A stretch of 64,000 bases of DNA from JAEMQF01 sp963850525 (GCA_963850525.1 CAWKLQ010000010.1:309869-373868), one strand, 5' to 3'. Shown: positions 25,959-35,489, counted from the stretch's first letter. Program-made: numbers and translations. Notes: generated by a model not told the origin, from the letters alone.

Positions 25959-26735
25959 ATGACAGTTGCATCGATGTTTGGCCAGTTGACTCAGAGCTCA
26001 GTGTCCAGCGACGCTGCGTTGCAGCGTTCCCGCGAAGGCTACCGGCCGAGCCGCGCCGTGCAGTCATCGCAAATTGCGCACTGGAGCCAGCGGCTCACGC
26101 AACAGACTGAACTGGCGACGGCGCGCCAGATCGCGGGTTTGTCGGACACTGAACTCGCCGCGCTGGCCGGCGAGTTCGCGCTGTCGCCGCGCCATCGGCG
26201 CACCGACAAGATGCGCTTTGCCGGGCCCGCTGGTGTGGTCGCCTTCGGTGCCGGGTTGCTGGGCCTGATGCTGCAAGAGGCGTCGCTCGGCGTCGCAGGT
26301 CGCGGCATGCTCTCGGCGTTTGAAGTGATCTGCCTGGCCGGCCTGCTCGGCGGTTTGGTCGCCGTCGCTCTGGCGACGATGAAGGCGTTCAGCTTGACCT
26401 CGGTCGAACTCGCGCACGGCCAGGTCGGGCTGTTCGCCGGTGTGCTCAACGAGCAGCACCCCTGGCTCTACAAGACCTATCTGCTGATGCGCAACCGTGC
26501 CGCGCAGGAGTATCGCGACACCGTGCTGCGCGGGCGCGGTGTGCTGCGCGGTGTGGACTGCGTGCTGATGCGCGAGATCGCGCGTGCCGACGAAGAGCGT
26601 GTCATGACGTTGACTTCGCGTGGCGTCGCGCAGCAGCTTCAACAAGCCGAGAGCCGCGCACGCAGAAGCACCGATGTGGCCCACGCCGAACCGCGCTTGA
26701 CCCTCGTCGAGACGAACCTCAGCGCGGCTGCGTGA
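25959..26735 (+). CDS. Hypothetical membrane protein
   Basis: A 258-residue protein starting at ATG 25959 with AAGGA about 10 nt upstream. An N-terminal soluble helical region (TARQIAGLSDTELAALAGEF) precedes two transmembrane segments (AGVVAFGAGLLGLMLQ and EVICLAGLLGGLVAVALATM). The C-terminal domain begins QVGLFAGVLNEQHPWLYKTY and is rich in Arg/Glu. I do not recognise a family. Confidence 0.7.
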   Translation: MTVASMFGQLTQSSVSSDAALQRSREGYRPSRAVQSSQIAHWSQRLTQQTELATARQIAGLSDTELAALAGEFALSPRHRRTDKMRFAGPAGVVAFGAGLLGLMLQEASLGVAGRGMLSAFEVICLAGLLGGLVAVALATMKAFSLTSVELAHGQVGLFAGVLNEQHPWLYKTYLLMRNRAAQEYRDTVLRGRGVLRGVDCVLMREIARADEERVMTLTSRGVAQQLQQAESRARRSTDVAHAEPRLTLVETNLSAAA

Positions 26736-27534
26736 GCGCGGCGCGCAACTCGGTCAGCTTGGTCTTGAGTCGGCGCGCGTTGTCGGTGCCGATTCGAAGC
26801 ATCAGTTTCTGACCCGAACTTCGCTCCTCGAGTTCGGGGTCGGCAAATTCCACCATCACCCACGGGCGTGTCGGCTGGATCGGCCCCTTCACATTCGCCA
26901 ATTTGACTTCGATCGGCTCGGCCACTGCGGGGGTTTCGAGCAAGTGGTCGATCACGGCGATCACCCGGTCGTTGAAGTAGCGCCCCGGATAGCCCAGGTT
27001 CTCATAGGCGCGCTGAAACTGCGGGTAGAGGCGCCGGTAGAGCGCGGCAACTTGGGCGACGTCGAGCGTTTCGACCCATCCGACAAACGCTGCATAGCGC
27101 TTTGAATTTGCGCCGCCGATGGCCTCGACAGCACCGCTCGGCTGCGTCGCAAACCGCCCTGGCGCCGGGTGCACGGGCCAAAAGCGCGCCGGGGCATGCG
27201 GGCGCGCCAGGTTGTCGACCGTGACCGCGACGCGGTGCGCAAAGGCGTCGACGTTGAGCCACTGCAACACGGCGCGTTCGCCGAGGACTTCCGCCAATGC
27301 GTCGCCCAGCGTGATCTGCGCCTTGGCGGCAGACGCGCTCGCTGCGGCCGGCTCGGCCACGTCGATGGGGTAGCTTATCGCCGACGCCGCGGCTTGCGCC
27401 GGCTGCGCAGGCGCGGACGCTGCAGGCGGGCGCGCCGCGTTGGGCGGGCCGGTGCGCTGCTCGAGTTGCCACCAGTAAAGCCCGCCGATCAGCAGGCCGA
27501 GCAAGACCGCCCAGATCGTTGTCTTGATCATCAT
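26719..27534 (-). CDS. DUF3014 domain protein
   Basis: A 271-residue protein with an N-terminal membrane anchor (IWAVLLGLLIGGLYWWQLEQ), a Pro/Ala-rich linker of about 50 residues and a soluble domain with NVDAFAHRVAVTVDNLARPH and LYRRLYPQFQRAYENLGYPG, which match DUF3014. It lies 24 bp after the threonine dehydratase-like gene and overlaps convergently by 17 bp with the preceding plus-strand gene. The family's function is unknown; the layout suggests a periplasmic domain. Confidence 0.8.
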   Translation of the reverse strand: MMIKTTIWAVLLGLLIGGLYWWQLEQRTGPPNAARPPAASAPAQPAQAAASAISYPIDVAEPAAASASAAKAQITLGDALAEVLGERAVLQWLNVDAFAHRVAVTVDNLARPHAPARFWPVHPAPGRFATQPSGAVEAIGGANSKRYAAFVGWVETLDVAQVAALYRRLYPQFQRAYENLGYPGRYFNDRVIAVIDHLLETPAVAEPIEVKLANVKGPIQPTRPWVMVEFADPELEERSSGQKLMLRIGTDNARRLKTKLTELRAALTQPR

Positions 27535-27557
27535 TGCCTCGCTTGTTTGCGCGTCAC

Positions 27558-28526
27558 CTAATCGACGCGCTCCGAGCCACTGAGCAGCGCGATGAAGCGC
27601 GCCGCATCGACATTGCCGCCTGACAAGGTGACACCCACGCGCTGGCCGCGAAACCGCTCGTGGCCGCTCATCAGTGCGGCAAGTGCGCACGCACCCGAAG
27701 GCTCGAGCACGACTTTCATGCGCTCGAAGGCAAAGCGCATGGCGTTCACGACTGCCGGGTCGGACGCCGTCAACACGTCGTGCACGAGCGCCTGGATCAC
27801 CTCGAAGGGTTGAATGCCGACCGACTGTGTCTGCTGCCCGTCGCAAATTGTGCGCGGCACGTCGATGCTGACGATGTGGCCGCTGCGCAGCGACTTCTGC
27901 ATGTCGTTGCCGCGCTCGGGCTCGGCGCCGTAGACCCGGATGTCGGGCCGCATGTATTTGGCAGCCACCGCGCAGCCCGAAAGCAAACCACCGCCGCCGG
28001 CACAGACGATGAGCGAATCGAGTTCGCCGCAGTCTTCGATGAGTTCGAGCGCCGCCGTTCCTTGCCCGGCCATGACGGGCAAGTGGTCGAAGGGCGGAAT
28101 CAGCGCCGAACCACGCTCTTCAACGATGCGTTTCGCAATCGCTGCGCGGTCTTCCTTGTAGCGGTCGTACAGAACCACTTCGGCGCCGTAGCCGCGCGTC
28201 GCTGCGACCTTGCTCGCCGGCGCGTCCAGCGGCATCACGATGGTCGCGCTGCAGCCGTGCAGGCGCGCCACGAGCGCCACGGCCTGCGCGTGATTGCCCG
28301 AAGAAAACGCCACCACGCCGCGGGCGCGCTGCGCGTCCGACAACACGTTCACCGCGTTGAAGCCGCCGCGGAACTTGAACGCGCCCATGCGTTGCAGGTT
28401 TTCGGCTTTCATGAACACTTGCGCGCCGAGCATCGCGTCGAGCGTGCTCGAGCGCAGCACCGGGGTGCGGTGCGCGACGCCCTTCAAGCGCTTGGCCGCG
28501 GCGCGAACGTCTTCAAATTGCAGCAT
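27558..28526 (-). CDS. Threonine/serine dehydratase-like PLP enzyme
   Basis: A 322-residue fold-type II PLP enzyme. The Schiff-base lysine is in MGAFKFRGG (Lys51), the phosphate-binding loop is GGGGLLSG, and SSGNHAQAVALVA is the conserved asparagine loop. It lacks the C-terminal regulatory domain of biosynthetic IlvA, so it belongs to the short group that includes catabolic threonine dehydratase, serine racemase and threo-3-hydroxyaspartate ammonia-lyase. The exact substrate is unresolved. Confidence 0.9.
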   Translation of the reverse strand: MLQFEDVRAAAKRLKGVAHRTPVLRSSTLDAMLGAQVFMKAENLQRMGAFKFRGGFNAVNVLSDAQRARGVVAFSSGNHAQAVALVARLHGCSATIVMPLDAPASKVAATRGYGAEVVLYDRYKEDRAAIAKRIVEERGSALIPPFDHLPVMAGQGTAALELIEDCGELDSLIVCAGGGGLLSGCAVAAKYMRPDIRVYGAEPERGNDMQKSLRSGHIVSIDVPRTICDGQQTQSVGIQPFEVIQALVHDVLTASDPAVVNAMRFAFERMKVVLEPSGACALAALMSGHERFRGQRVGVTLSGGNVDAARFIALLSGSERVD

Positions 28527-28561
28527 GGGGATGAATGGTGGGATGGGATCGGTGCGCCATC

Positions 28562-29152
28562 CTACGCCGCGCCAGACGCGTCGGAGGCGTCGTCCGGATT
28601 CGCATCACGGCGGCACTGAGCCATCAAGGCACGCAGCCGCTGCGGCCCTAGCGCGCGCAAGGTGCGGATGTTCGCCTCGTAGATTGCCGCGGTGTCAGGG
28701 AAGGCCGCGACGGCGCGCGCGACGCTCGCCTCGCGCAGCAGGTGCAACATCGGATACGGCGAGCGGTTCGTCGCGTTCTCCACGTCATCCTGGGCGGTGC
28801 CGGCAAAACGATAGTCAGGGTGGAAGCTCGCGATCTGCACAATCCCCTCCAGACCGGCGGCGGCGAGCAGCGTGTCGGCGTCACCGAGGAATTGGTTGTA
28901 GTCGTCGAAGTCGGTCAACACCTTGGGGTGAATCAGCAACGTGGTGTCGGTCAGCGCCGCGTCGCACCGGGCGAGCTGCTTGAGTTCGCTGTGCAGCGCA
29001 GCGAGCAATCCGGCGTCGTCGCTCGCGTCGCACACCACGAAGCGGATCTGCCCGCGCACCTGGACCGCTTTCGCGAAGGGGCACAGATTCAGGCCGATCA
29101 CGACGCGCTCCAGCCAGGCGCGCGTTTCGGCGACGATCGCTTCTTGCGTCAA
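28562..29152 (-). CDS. DUF1415 family protein
   Basis: A protein of about 196 residues matching DUF1415: ETRAWLERVVIGLNLCPFAK at the start, then TTLLIHPKVLTDFDDYNQFL and IASFHPDYRFAGT. The start is uncertain. I use the TTG at 29152, directly after the upstream gene's stop; a GTG at 29221 would add 23 residues and overlap the dehydratase gene by 59 bp. The family is widespread in Proteobacteria and has no established function. Confidence 0.82.
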   Translation of the reverse strand: MTQEAIVAETRAWLERVVIGLNLCPFAKAVQVRGQIRFVVCDASDDAGLLAALHSELKQLARCDAALTDTTLLIHPKVLTDFDDYNQFLGDADTLLAAAGLEGIVQIASFHPDYRFAGTAQDDVENATNRSPYPMLHLLREASVARAVAAFPDTAAIYEANIRTLRALGPQRLRALMAQCRRDANPDDASDASGAA

Positions 29153-29162
29153 GGCGCGGGGA

Positions 29163-30275
29163 TCAGTGAGTCGCCTTGCCGAATTGCAGCAACGCTGCGG
29201 GCGTCGGCGTCGTTCCGGCACCCGGCTCCTGCGGCAGCTTGAACGAGCCTTGCACCACGCTGGCGGGGTCGGTGAAGCAATCCTTGATCCACGGAATGTA
29301 TTCGAGCACGGCGATCGCCGGGTGCGCGTAGGCCAGGTGCACGTGCACCTGGCTCATGTCGCCCGCGTGTGGCGCCACCGGCAGGCGCAGTGCGTGCGCC
29401 ATGTCGCACACGCGCAAGACCTCGGTGATGCCGGCCATGCGCGTCACGTCGGGTTGCACCCAGTGGATCGCCTGCTGCGCAAAGAACTCGGCAAAGGCGT
29501 CGGTGGTGTAGAGCTGCTCGCCCAGCGCGATCGGAATGCGCGTCGAGCGCGCGAGTTGCGCGTGGCCCTTCACGTCGTCGTACCACAGCGGTTCTTCGAA
29601 CCAGAACACGTCCAGGTCTTCGGCGGCGCGGCAGAAGCGCAGAGAAGTCGGCAGGTCCCATTTGCCGTTGCCGTCGATGGCGAGGGTCACGTCGGGACCG
29701 ATCGCCTTGCGCACCGCGGCAAGGCGCTTCAAGTCACGTTCGACCGATGAGCCGACCTTGATCTTGATGCCGGTGAATCCCTCCTGTACTGCTGCTTGCG
29801 CACCGTGCAGCAAGGTGTCATCGGGCAGGCTCAGCCAGCCGATGTCAGTGTTGTAGGCGCGCACCCGTTCGCGCGCCTGGCCACCAAGCAGCTTCCACAG
29901 CGGTTGCCCCGCCGCCTTGGCTTTCACGTCCCACAACGCAACGTCGATCGCCGCGTGCGCGAGCGTCGTGATGCCGGCGCGCCCGACCCACTGCAACGCC
30001 GGATGGCGCGCAATGGCCTGCCAGAGCCGCCTGACGTCGCGCGCATCTTCGCCGATCAGGAGCGGCGCGAGGCAGGTCTCGATGCAGCGCGTGATCAACT
30101 GGTCGCTCGCCAGGTGCGCGTGCGTTCCCGTGTAGCCGTAGCCGCTCAGGCCACCTTGCACGTCGATGCGCACGCCCACCACGCCCCAGTGCGAGACGGT
30201 GTGCGTGCTGTCGGCAATCTGCGCGCCGGTGACGGGCACGTGCAGGATGAACGGGGTGACGGCTTCGATGCGCAT
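29163..30275 (-). CDS. Enolase-superfamily sugar-acid dehydratase (mandelate racemase/muconate lactonizing group)
   Basis: A 370-residue enzyme with the capping and barrel domains of the enolase superfamily. Catalytic KxK is in GIKIKVGSS; metal ligands are in AIDGNGKWD (Asp), FEEPL (Glu) and ALGEQLYT (Glu); the general base His is in PVAPHAGDMSQ. These residues fit acid-sugar dehydratases or racemases. It lies at the end of the sugar-acid region, though separated from the otn operon by the acetyltransferase gene, so a tetronate or hexarate-type substrate is plausible but unproved. Confidence 0.88.
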   Translation of the reverse strand: MRIEAVTPFILHVPVTGAQIADSTHTVSHWGVVGVRIDVQGGLSGYGYTGTHAHLASDQLITRCIETCLAPLLIGEDARDVRRLWQAIARHPALQWVGRAGITTLAHAAIDVALWDVKAKAAGQPLWKLLGGQARERVRAYNTDIGWLSLPDDTLLHGAQAAVQEGFTGIKIKVGSSVERDLKRLAAVRKAIGPDVTLAIDGNGKWDLPTSLRFCRAAEDLDVFWFEEPLWYDDVKGHAQLARSTRIPIALGEQLYTTDAFAEFFAQQAIHWVQPDVTRMAGITEVLRVCDMAHALRLPVAPHAGDMSQVHVHLAYAHPAIAVLEYIPWIKDCFTDPASVVQGSFKLPQEPGAGTTPTPAALLQFGKATH

Positions 30276-30321
30276 CGCTCATCGTAACGTGGGCGCGCCG
30301 TCGCCCACGCGAAACGCGCGC

Positions 30322-30915
30322 TCAGTCGCGGCCGGGCACTGGCCCAAGGCGCGCGTAGACGCAGGTATTGCGCAACGAACCGTCCGGCGCGCGGCGCTCG
30401 CTGCAGAGTGTTCCCTCCAGCGTGAAGCCGCAGCGCTGCGCGAGTTTTCGCGACGCGTTGTTGGCTTCGTCGGTGATCAACTCGAGCCGCTCCGCGTGCA
30501 GGTGCGTGAAGGCGTAGTCGATGAGAGCGAAAACCGCTTCCGTCATGAACCCCTTGCCGGACCGTGAGGTTCGGCCCCAGTAGCCGACCTCGGCCTTGGG
30601 CGTCGCCCAGTCCATGCGGTGCAAGCCGGCGGCACCCACCAAATCGCCGCTGCTGACTTCGAACAGCAGAAAGGGCAAGTCTTTGCGCGAGACGAAGTTG
30701 GCCTGCGCGTTGCGGCAGTAGACCTCGGAAGACTCCAGCGACTGCTCGGCAGCCACCCAGGGCAGCGACGCGAGAAAGCGGCGCAGTTCGGGAAGCGACT
30801 CCGTGACTGCGGCAAGCAGCAAGGGCCCATCGCCCGCCTGGGGCGGACGCATCAACAGGCGCGCCGTGTGAATGCGCTCGGGCAGGTCGAGCAGGACGGG
30901 GTCGGGAAGCGTCAC
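30322..30915 (-). CDS. GNAT N-acetyltransferase (RimJ/RimL-like)
   Basis: A 197-residue protein of the RimJ/RimL GNAT group. IHTARLLMRPPQAGDGPLLL is the typical start. The acetyl-CoA-binding region is GYWGRTSRSGKGFMTEAVFA, followed by RLELITDEANNASRKLAQRC and GFTLEGTL. It probably acetylates an N-terminal amine or small molecule. It is placed within the sugar-acid region without an obvious functional link. Confidence 0.9.
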   Translation of the reverse strand: MTLPDPVLLDLPERIHTARLLMRPPQAGDGPLLLAAVTESLPELRRFLASLPWVAAEQSLESSEVYCRNAQANFVSRKDLPFLLFEVSSGDLVGAAGLHRMDWATPKAEVGYWGRTSRSGKGFMTEAVFALIDYAFTHLHAERLELITDEANNASRKLAQRCGFTLEGTLCSERRAPDGSLRNTCVYARLGPVPGRD

Positions 30916-30948
30916 GCGCGTTGCACTTCAATCTGGAAACCGCACACG

Positions 30949-31701
30949 TCAATACGTCGCCCGGCCTCCGGACAAATCAAAGACTGCGCCGGTGCTGAAC
31001 GAACAGTCAGACGACGAGAGCCACGCGACCATCGCCGCGACTTCGTCGACGCCGAGAAATCGCGCCATCGGAATCTTCGAGAGCATGAAGTCGATGTGCT
31101 GCTGCGTCATCGTGTCGAACATGCCGGTCTTGGCCGCGGCGGGAGTGATCGCGTTGACGAGAACGCCTTTCGTCGCGAGCTCTTTGCCGAGCGACTTGGT
31201 GAGCGCAATCACCGCCGCCTTGGACGCGCTGTAGTGCGACGCGTTCGGGTTCCCCTCTTTGCCCGCCACCGACGCGATGTTGACGATGCGCCCGTAGGTC
31301 TGGGCGATCATGTGCGGCACGATGGCGCGGCAGGTGAGGTACGGGCCGATCAGGTTCACTTCGATGACGCGGCGCCAGACGGCGGGGTCGAGTTCCCACG
31401 TCGTGCCGTTGCCGCCGGTGATGCCGGCGTTGTTGAGCAGGATGTCGATGCGCTTGTGCTCGCCGATCACGCGCGCCGTCGCGTCGGCGACCGCGTGGTC
31501 GTCGGTGAGTTCGACGACGGCACAGCTCGTCGGGCCGATCGCGAGCAGCTTCTCGCGTGCGCTGGTCACCTTGGCCGCGTCGATGTCCCACAGCACGACG
31601 CTTGCGCCGGAGCGCAGCATGCGCTCGGCGCACGCGTAGCCAATGCCTTGCGCGCCGCCGGTGATGACGGCGATGCGCCCGGTCAGGTCGATCTGGTTCA
31701 T
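30949..31701 (-). CDS. SDR dehydrogenase of the tetronate operon
   Basis: A 250-residue classical SDR: cofactor motif TGGAQGIG, NNAG in the centre, catalytic Ser in NIASVAG and YSASK. The pattern resembles sugar-acid dehydrogenases of the 2-keto-3-deoxy-L-fuconate/rhamnonate type. Its ATG overlaps the denD stop by 4 bp, so it is the last gene of the operon otnK-otnC-otnI-denD-SDR. It may oxidise an additional C4-C6 acid. Confidence 0.88.
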   Translation of the reverse strand: MNQIDLTGRIAVITGGAQGIGYACAERMLRSGASVVLWDIDAAKVTSAREKLLAIGPTSCAVVELTDDHAVADATARVIGEHKRIDILLNNAGITGGNGTTWELDPAVWRRVIEVNLIGPYLTCRAIVPHMIAQTYGRIVNIASVAGKEGNPNASHYSASKAAVIALTKSLGKELATKGVLVNAITPAAAKTGMFDTMTQQHIDFMLSKIPMARFLGVDEVAAMVAWLSSSDCSFSTGAVFDLSGGRATY

Positions 31702-32717
31702 TGCAACATGCCTTTCAGCGCGGTTTGCGCGTTCGCCGACTTTCGGCAGTCGTCGACGTACTGGCGCACGATGTCGGCAAAACTCGCTGCGGGCTTCAAG
31801 CCCAGGCTGGTCGCGCGCGCAAAGGTCGCACCCTTGGGCCAGTTCGCGACGATCGCCGCGATGCGCTCGTCGCGAACGTAGCGCACGCGCTCGCGCACCT
31901 TTTTGCCGGCGACGACTTCCAGCGCGTCGAGCATTTCGCCGACCCTGACGTTGAGCGCAGGCAAGTTCAGCGCCAGGCGCCCGCCCAGCTCGGCGCGGCT
32001 CGCTTCGAAGACCCGGATCAGCCCTTCGACGGTGAGCGCGGGTGAGGAGACCGGGTGCGACACGTCCACGTCCACTGGCAGGATGGCTTCTTCACCCGCG
32101 AGCGGCTCGCGAATGATTCCGGAGAAGAACGACGACGCGGCGCCGTTGGGCTTGCCGGGGCGCACCGTCACCGTCATCAGGCGCGCGCTGCGCCCGTCGA
32201 TATAGCCTTTGCGCGTGTAGTCGGTGACCAGGTGTTCGCAGATGAGCTTTTGCGTGCCGTAACTCGTTTGCGGCGCGGGCAGCGTGTCGTCACCCACCAG
32301 CTTGGGCAGCGCCACGCTCGCATCGGGCCCGAACACCGCGACGGAACTCGAGAACACGACCCGCGGCACGGCGGCGCCGCCCGCGACGCTTGCGCGCAGC
32401 GCGTCGAGCAGGGCGCGCGTGCTGTCCAGATTCGAGCGCAGGCCGAGATCGAAGTCCGCTTCGCATTCGCCCGACACCGCCGAGGCGAGGTGGAACACGC
32501 CGTCAAAGCGTTCTTCGCCAAGCGCCGCGCACTGCGCGAGCAGCGGGCCGGTGCGCGCCTGCACGCGCGCATCGGCGAGCAACTCCGGGCGCGGCGCCAC
32601 CTGGTCGGCCAGGACCAGGCTTTGAATCTTCTGGCCTGCGAGCTGTCCGCGCGCGAGCAGGGTCGAGGCGAGGCGCGAGCCGAGGAAGCCGCCGCCGCCG
32701 GTGATCAAGAGCTTCAT
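31698..32717 (-). CDS. denD: D-erythronate dehydrogenase
   Basis: A 339-residue extended SDR/epimerase-family protein. The Rossmann motif is TGGGGFLGSRL (residues 6-16), with FHLASAVSGECEADFDLGL and the catalytic YGTQK. The pattern SVAVFG...YGTQKLICE...VRPGKPNGAASSFFSGI is characteristic of DenD, which oxidises D-erythronate at C2 to 2-oxo-tetronate with NAD+. Its neighbours OtnI, OtnC and OtnK supply the next steps. It starts seven bases after the otnI stop. Confidence 0.9.
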   Translation of the reverse strand: MKLLITGGGGFLGSRLASTLLARGQLAGQKIQSLVLADQVAPRPELLADARVQARTGPLLAQCAALGEERFDGVFHLASAVSGECEADFDLGLRSNLDSTRALLDALRASVAGGAAVPRVVFSSSVAVFGPDASVALPKLVGDDTLPAPQTSYGTQKLICEHLVTDYTRKGYIDGRSARLMTVTVRPGKPNGAASSFFSGIIREPLAGEEAILPVDVDVSHPVSSPALTVEGLIRVFEASRAELGGRLALNLPALNVRVGEMLDALEVVAGKKVRERVRYVRDERIAAIVANWPKGATFARATSLGLKPAASFADIVRQYVDDCRKSANAQTALKGMLQ

Positions 32718-32723
32718 GATGAA

Positions 32724-33536
32724 TCAATCCTTTTGCTGGGGTTTGTAGGGTTGGAACCAGGTGAGGCCGGCGGACGTGTCGGCCTTGGGTCGGTATTCGC
32801 AGCCGACGAAGCCCTGCCATTTCAGTTCGTCGAGCAGGTCGAACAGATAAGGGTGGAACAACTCGCCGCGATCGGGTTCGTTGCGCTCCGGCACGCCGGC
32901 AATCTGGAAGTGCCCGACGCGCCCGCGATGCTGCGGGTCGGCCAGGTACTTGCGGATCTTCATCGCCACGTCGCCTTCGACGATCTGGCAGTGGTACAGG
33001 TCCATCTGCACGAACAGGTTAGGGGCGCCTATCTCGTGGATGATTTGGTGCGCGTCGTCCTGGCGGTTCAGGAAGTAGCCCGGAACGTCGCGTGTATTGA
33101 TCGGCTCGATGAGGATGTCCACACCGACCCTTGCCGCTTCCTTGGCCGCCCAGGCAAGGTTCGTGAGGTAGGTGGTGCGATGTGCGGCGCGGTCGGCGCC
33201 CGCAGGCACGACACCGGCCATCAGGTGCACGCGCTTGCAGCCCAGCGCCTGCGCATAGGGCAGGGCTTTGTCGAGCACGCTCGCGCGAAACTGCGCCTCG
33301 CGGCCGGGCAGGCTCGCCAGGCCGCGTTCGCCTTTGTCCCAGTCGCCCGGCGGGCCGTTGAAGAGGGCTTGGATCAAGCCATGCACTTTCAGGCGCTTCG
33401 CGATCTCAGCGCTGTCGAACGCGTACGGGAACAGGTACTCGACGGCTGTGAAACCGTCGGCCGCTGCCGCGGCAAAACGATCGAGGAAGTCGACTTCGGT
33501 ATACATCATCGACAAGTTGGCGGCAAAGCGTGGCAT
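32724..33536 (-). CDS. otnI: 2-oxo-tetronate isomerase (hydroxypyruvate isomerase fold)
   Basis: A 270-residue TIM-barrel protein of the hydroxypyruvate isomerase family. I start it at ATG 33536 (MPRFAANLSMMYTEVDFLDR), with AGAAGGGA about 6 nt upstream, rather than 24 bp earlier. Metal-site and catalytic segments include ILIEPINTRDVPGYFL and VQMDLYHCQIVEGD, plus HFQIAGVPERNEPDRGE near the end. In the described pathway OtnI converts 2-oxo- to 3-oxo-tetronate after DenD. Confidence 0.9.
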   Translation of the reverse strand: MPRFAANLSMMYTEVDFLDRFAAAAADGFTAVEYLFPYAFDSAEIAKRLKVHGLIQALFNGPPGDWDKGERGLASLPGREAQFRASVLDKALPYAQALGCKRVHLMAGVVPAGADRAAHRTTYLTNLAWAAKEAARVGVDILIEPINTRDVPGYFLNRQDDAHQIIHEIGAPNLFVQMDLYHCQIVEGDVAMKIRKYLADPQHRGRVGHFQIAGVPERNEPDRGELFHPYLFDLLDELKWQGFVGCEYRPKADTSAGLTWFQPYKPQQKD

Positions 33537-33556
33537 GAAAAATCCCTTCTGCGGGT

Positions 33557-34222
33557 TCACCAGGTGGCGCCGAAAGCGCTGCGCAATTCGTCGATCTGCG
33601 CCTCGCTGAGCGGTGCCGGTTGCGGTTGCGTCATGAGCCAGAGCCTGGCGGTTTCTTCGAGTTCTTCGAGCGTGGCCATCGCCGCGCCCGGGCTATCGTG
33701 CCACACGTTGGGGCCAAGCCGTTCGTGCAGCACGGCGCGCAGCGTGTGACCGCGCGCGCGTGCGGCGGCGATCTTCTGCGTGATGTCGAGCGCGAGCGCC
33801 GCGTCGCCGGGGCGGCGGTAGGCGATCAACGGCACGTGGCCGACTTTCATGACGAAGTAAGGCGTGATCGGCGGCAGCACGTCGTCGGCACTCCAGACGC
33901 CGCGCAGCGTGAGCGCGACGAGGTGCGTCGAATGCGTGTGGATCACGCAGTGCGCGCTCGCGTCGGCGGCGTAAATGGCGCGGTGCAAGGCGAGCGTCTT
34001 GCTCGCGCGCGCGCCGCTCAGCTGCTCGCCGCTCTCATTGACAAACGCCAGCGCGTCGGGCTCCAGAAACCCGAGGCAGGCGTCGGTCGGGGTGATGAGA
34101 AAGCCGCGCCCCTGCGCCAGGCGCACGCTGATGTTGCCGGCGCTGGCGTGCACATAGCCGCGCTCGAACAGGGAGCGGCCAACGCGGCAAATCTCCGCGC
34201 GCAGGCTGTCGTCAGGCGCCAT
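33557..34222 (-). CDS. otnC: 3-oxo-tetronate 4-phosphate decarboxylase (class II aldolase family)
   Basis: A 221-residue class II aldolase-fold protein: GYVHASAGNISVRL, metal histidines in CVIHTHSTHLVAL and a third His in LRAVLHERLGPNVWH. In the otn pathway it decarboxylates 3-oxo-tetronate 4-phosphate to dihydroxyacetone phosphate. It overlaps otnK by 11 bp and is followed 20 bp later by otnI, confirming the operon. Confidence 0.9.
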   Translation of the reverse strand: MAPDDSLRAEICRVGRSLFERGYVHASAGNISVRLAQGRGFLITPTDACLGFLEPDALAFVNESGEQLSGARASKTLALHRAIYAADASAHCVIHTHSTHLVALTLRGVWSADDVLPPITPYFVMKVGHVPLIAYRRPGDAALALDITQKIAAARARGHTLRAVLHERLGPNVWHDSPGAAMATLEELEETARLWLMTQPQPAPLSEAQIDELRSAFGATW

Positions 34223-35489
34223 GCACGCTCATCTTCAGCGCTTCCGAGAAGAAGTCCGGGCCGCCGAAATTGCCCGACTTGAGCGCCAGCCACAGCGGCC
34301 GGCCGTGCGCCTGTGTCCAAGGCACACCCGGGCAGATATTGGGGCCGATGCGCAGCGCCTCGACGCGCAAGGCCTGCACCACGGCTCCGGAGGTCTCGCC
34401 GCCGGCAACCACCAGGCGCTGCACGCCGCCGTCGATGAGACGCCGCGCGATTTGCGCGAGCGCGCCTTCCACGAGTTCACCGGCGCGCGCCATGCCGAGC
34501 TCGGTTTGAACTGCCTCCAGTTCGGCCACACCGGTCGTCGCGTAGATCAACACCGGCCCGCGATCCAGGCGCTCGCGCGCCCAGTTCACGGCACGGTCGA
34601 CCACCGGTTCGGCGCGCGCCAGCGCGCGTGGGTCGATGGCCAGCGCCGCTTGACCCGAGCTGCGCCAGGCGTCGACCTGCGCGTTGGTGGCGATGGAGCA
34701 CGAACCCGAAATCACTGCGGAGCGGCCGACCATGCGGTCCAGCCGCGCGGCTTGCTCATCGGGCTTGAGCCAACCGCGTTCCCGGTAGACCTTGGGCAGC
34801 CCCAACGCCAGGCCGGATCCTGCTGTGAGCAGCGGCAAGTCGGCGCACGCTTGCGCGAGCACGTGCAGGTCGGCGTCGGCCAGGCAATCGGCAATCGCCA
34901 CGCGCACGCTTTGAGTGCGCAATTCCCGAATGACTTTTTGAACCGCTTCTGCACCCTGCACCACGCTGTCGTGACGCAGCAACCCGACCCGGCCCGACAT
35001 CTGCGCCTGCAGCACGCGCACCAGGCTCGCGTCGCGCATCGGCGTCAGCGGGTGGTTGCGCATTCCTGAATCGGACAGCAATTGATCGCCGACGAACAAG
35101 TGTCCGCGGTAAATGGTTCGGCCGTTCACCGGGAAGGCCGGGCAGGCGATCGTGAAGTCGGCGTTCAGCGCCTCCATCAGCGCCGCCGTGACCGGGCCGA
35201 TGTTGCCCTTGGGCGTGGAGTCGAAGGTCGAGCAATACTTGAAGTAAAAGCGCCGCGCGCCGGCGCCGCGCAGCCAGGCGAGTGCGGCGAGCGACGAGCG
35301 CACCGCCTCGTCGGCCGGCGTCGTGCGCGACTTCAATGCGACGACGACCGCGTCAGCGTCGGGCACGCCGATCGCGGGAACGCCGATCGTGAGCAGCGTG
35401 CGCATGCCGGCTTGCACGAGCATTCCCGCCACGTCGGTGGCGCCGGTGAAGTCGTCGGCGATGACGCCGAGCACGATGCGATTGCTCAT
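34212..35489 (-). CDS. otnK: 3-oxo-tetronate kinase (four-carbon acid sugar kinase)
   Basis: A 425-residue protein with the two-domain four-carbon acid sugar kinase layout. The N-terminal substrate domain begins VLGVIADDFTGATDVAGMLV and contains YFKYCSTFDSTPKGNIGPVT. The C-terminal nucleotide-binding domain ends LVVAGGETSGAVVQAL and LALKSGNFGG. OtnK phosphorylates 3-oxo-tetronate at C4 with ATP. It overlaps the regulator stop by 4 bp and otnC by 11 bp. Confidence 0.93.
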   Translation of the reverse strand: MSNRIVLGVIADDFTGATDVAGMLVQAGMRTLLTIGVPAIGVPDADAVVVALKSRTTPADEAVRSSLAALAWLRGAGARRFYFKYCSTFDSTPKGNIGPVTAALMEALNADFTIACPAFPVNGRTIYRGHLFVGDQLLSDSGMRNHPLTPMRDASLVRVLQAQMSGRVGLLRHDSVVQGAEAVQKVIRELRTQSVRVAIADCLADADLHVLAQACADLPLLTAGSGLALGLPKVYRERGWLKPDEQAARLDRMVGRSAVISGSCSIATNAQVDAWRSSGQAALAIDPRALARAEPVVDRAVNWARERLDRGPVLIYATTGVAELEAVQTELGMARAGELVEGALAQIARRLIDGGVQRLVVAGGETSGAVVQALRVEALRIGPNICPGVPWTQAHGRPLWLALKSGNFGGPDFFSEALKMSVHGA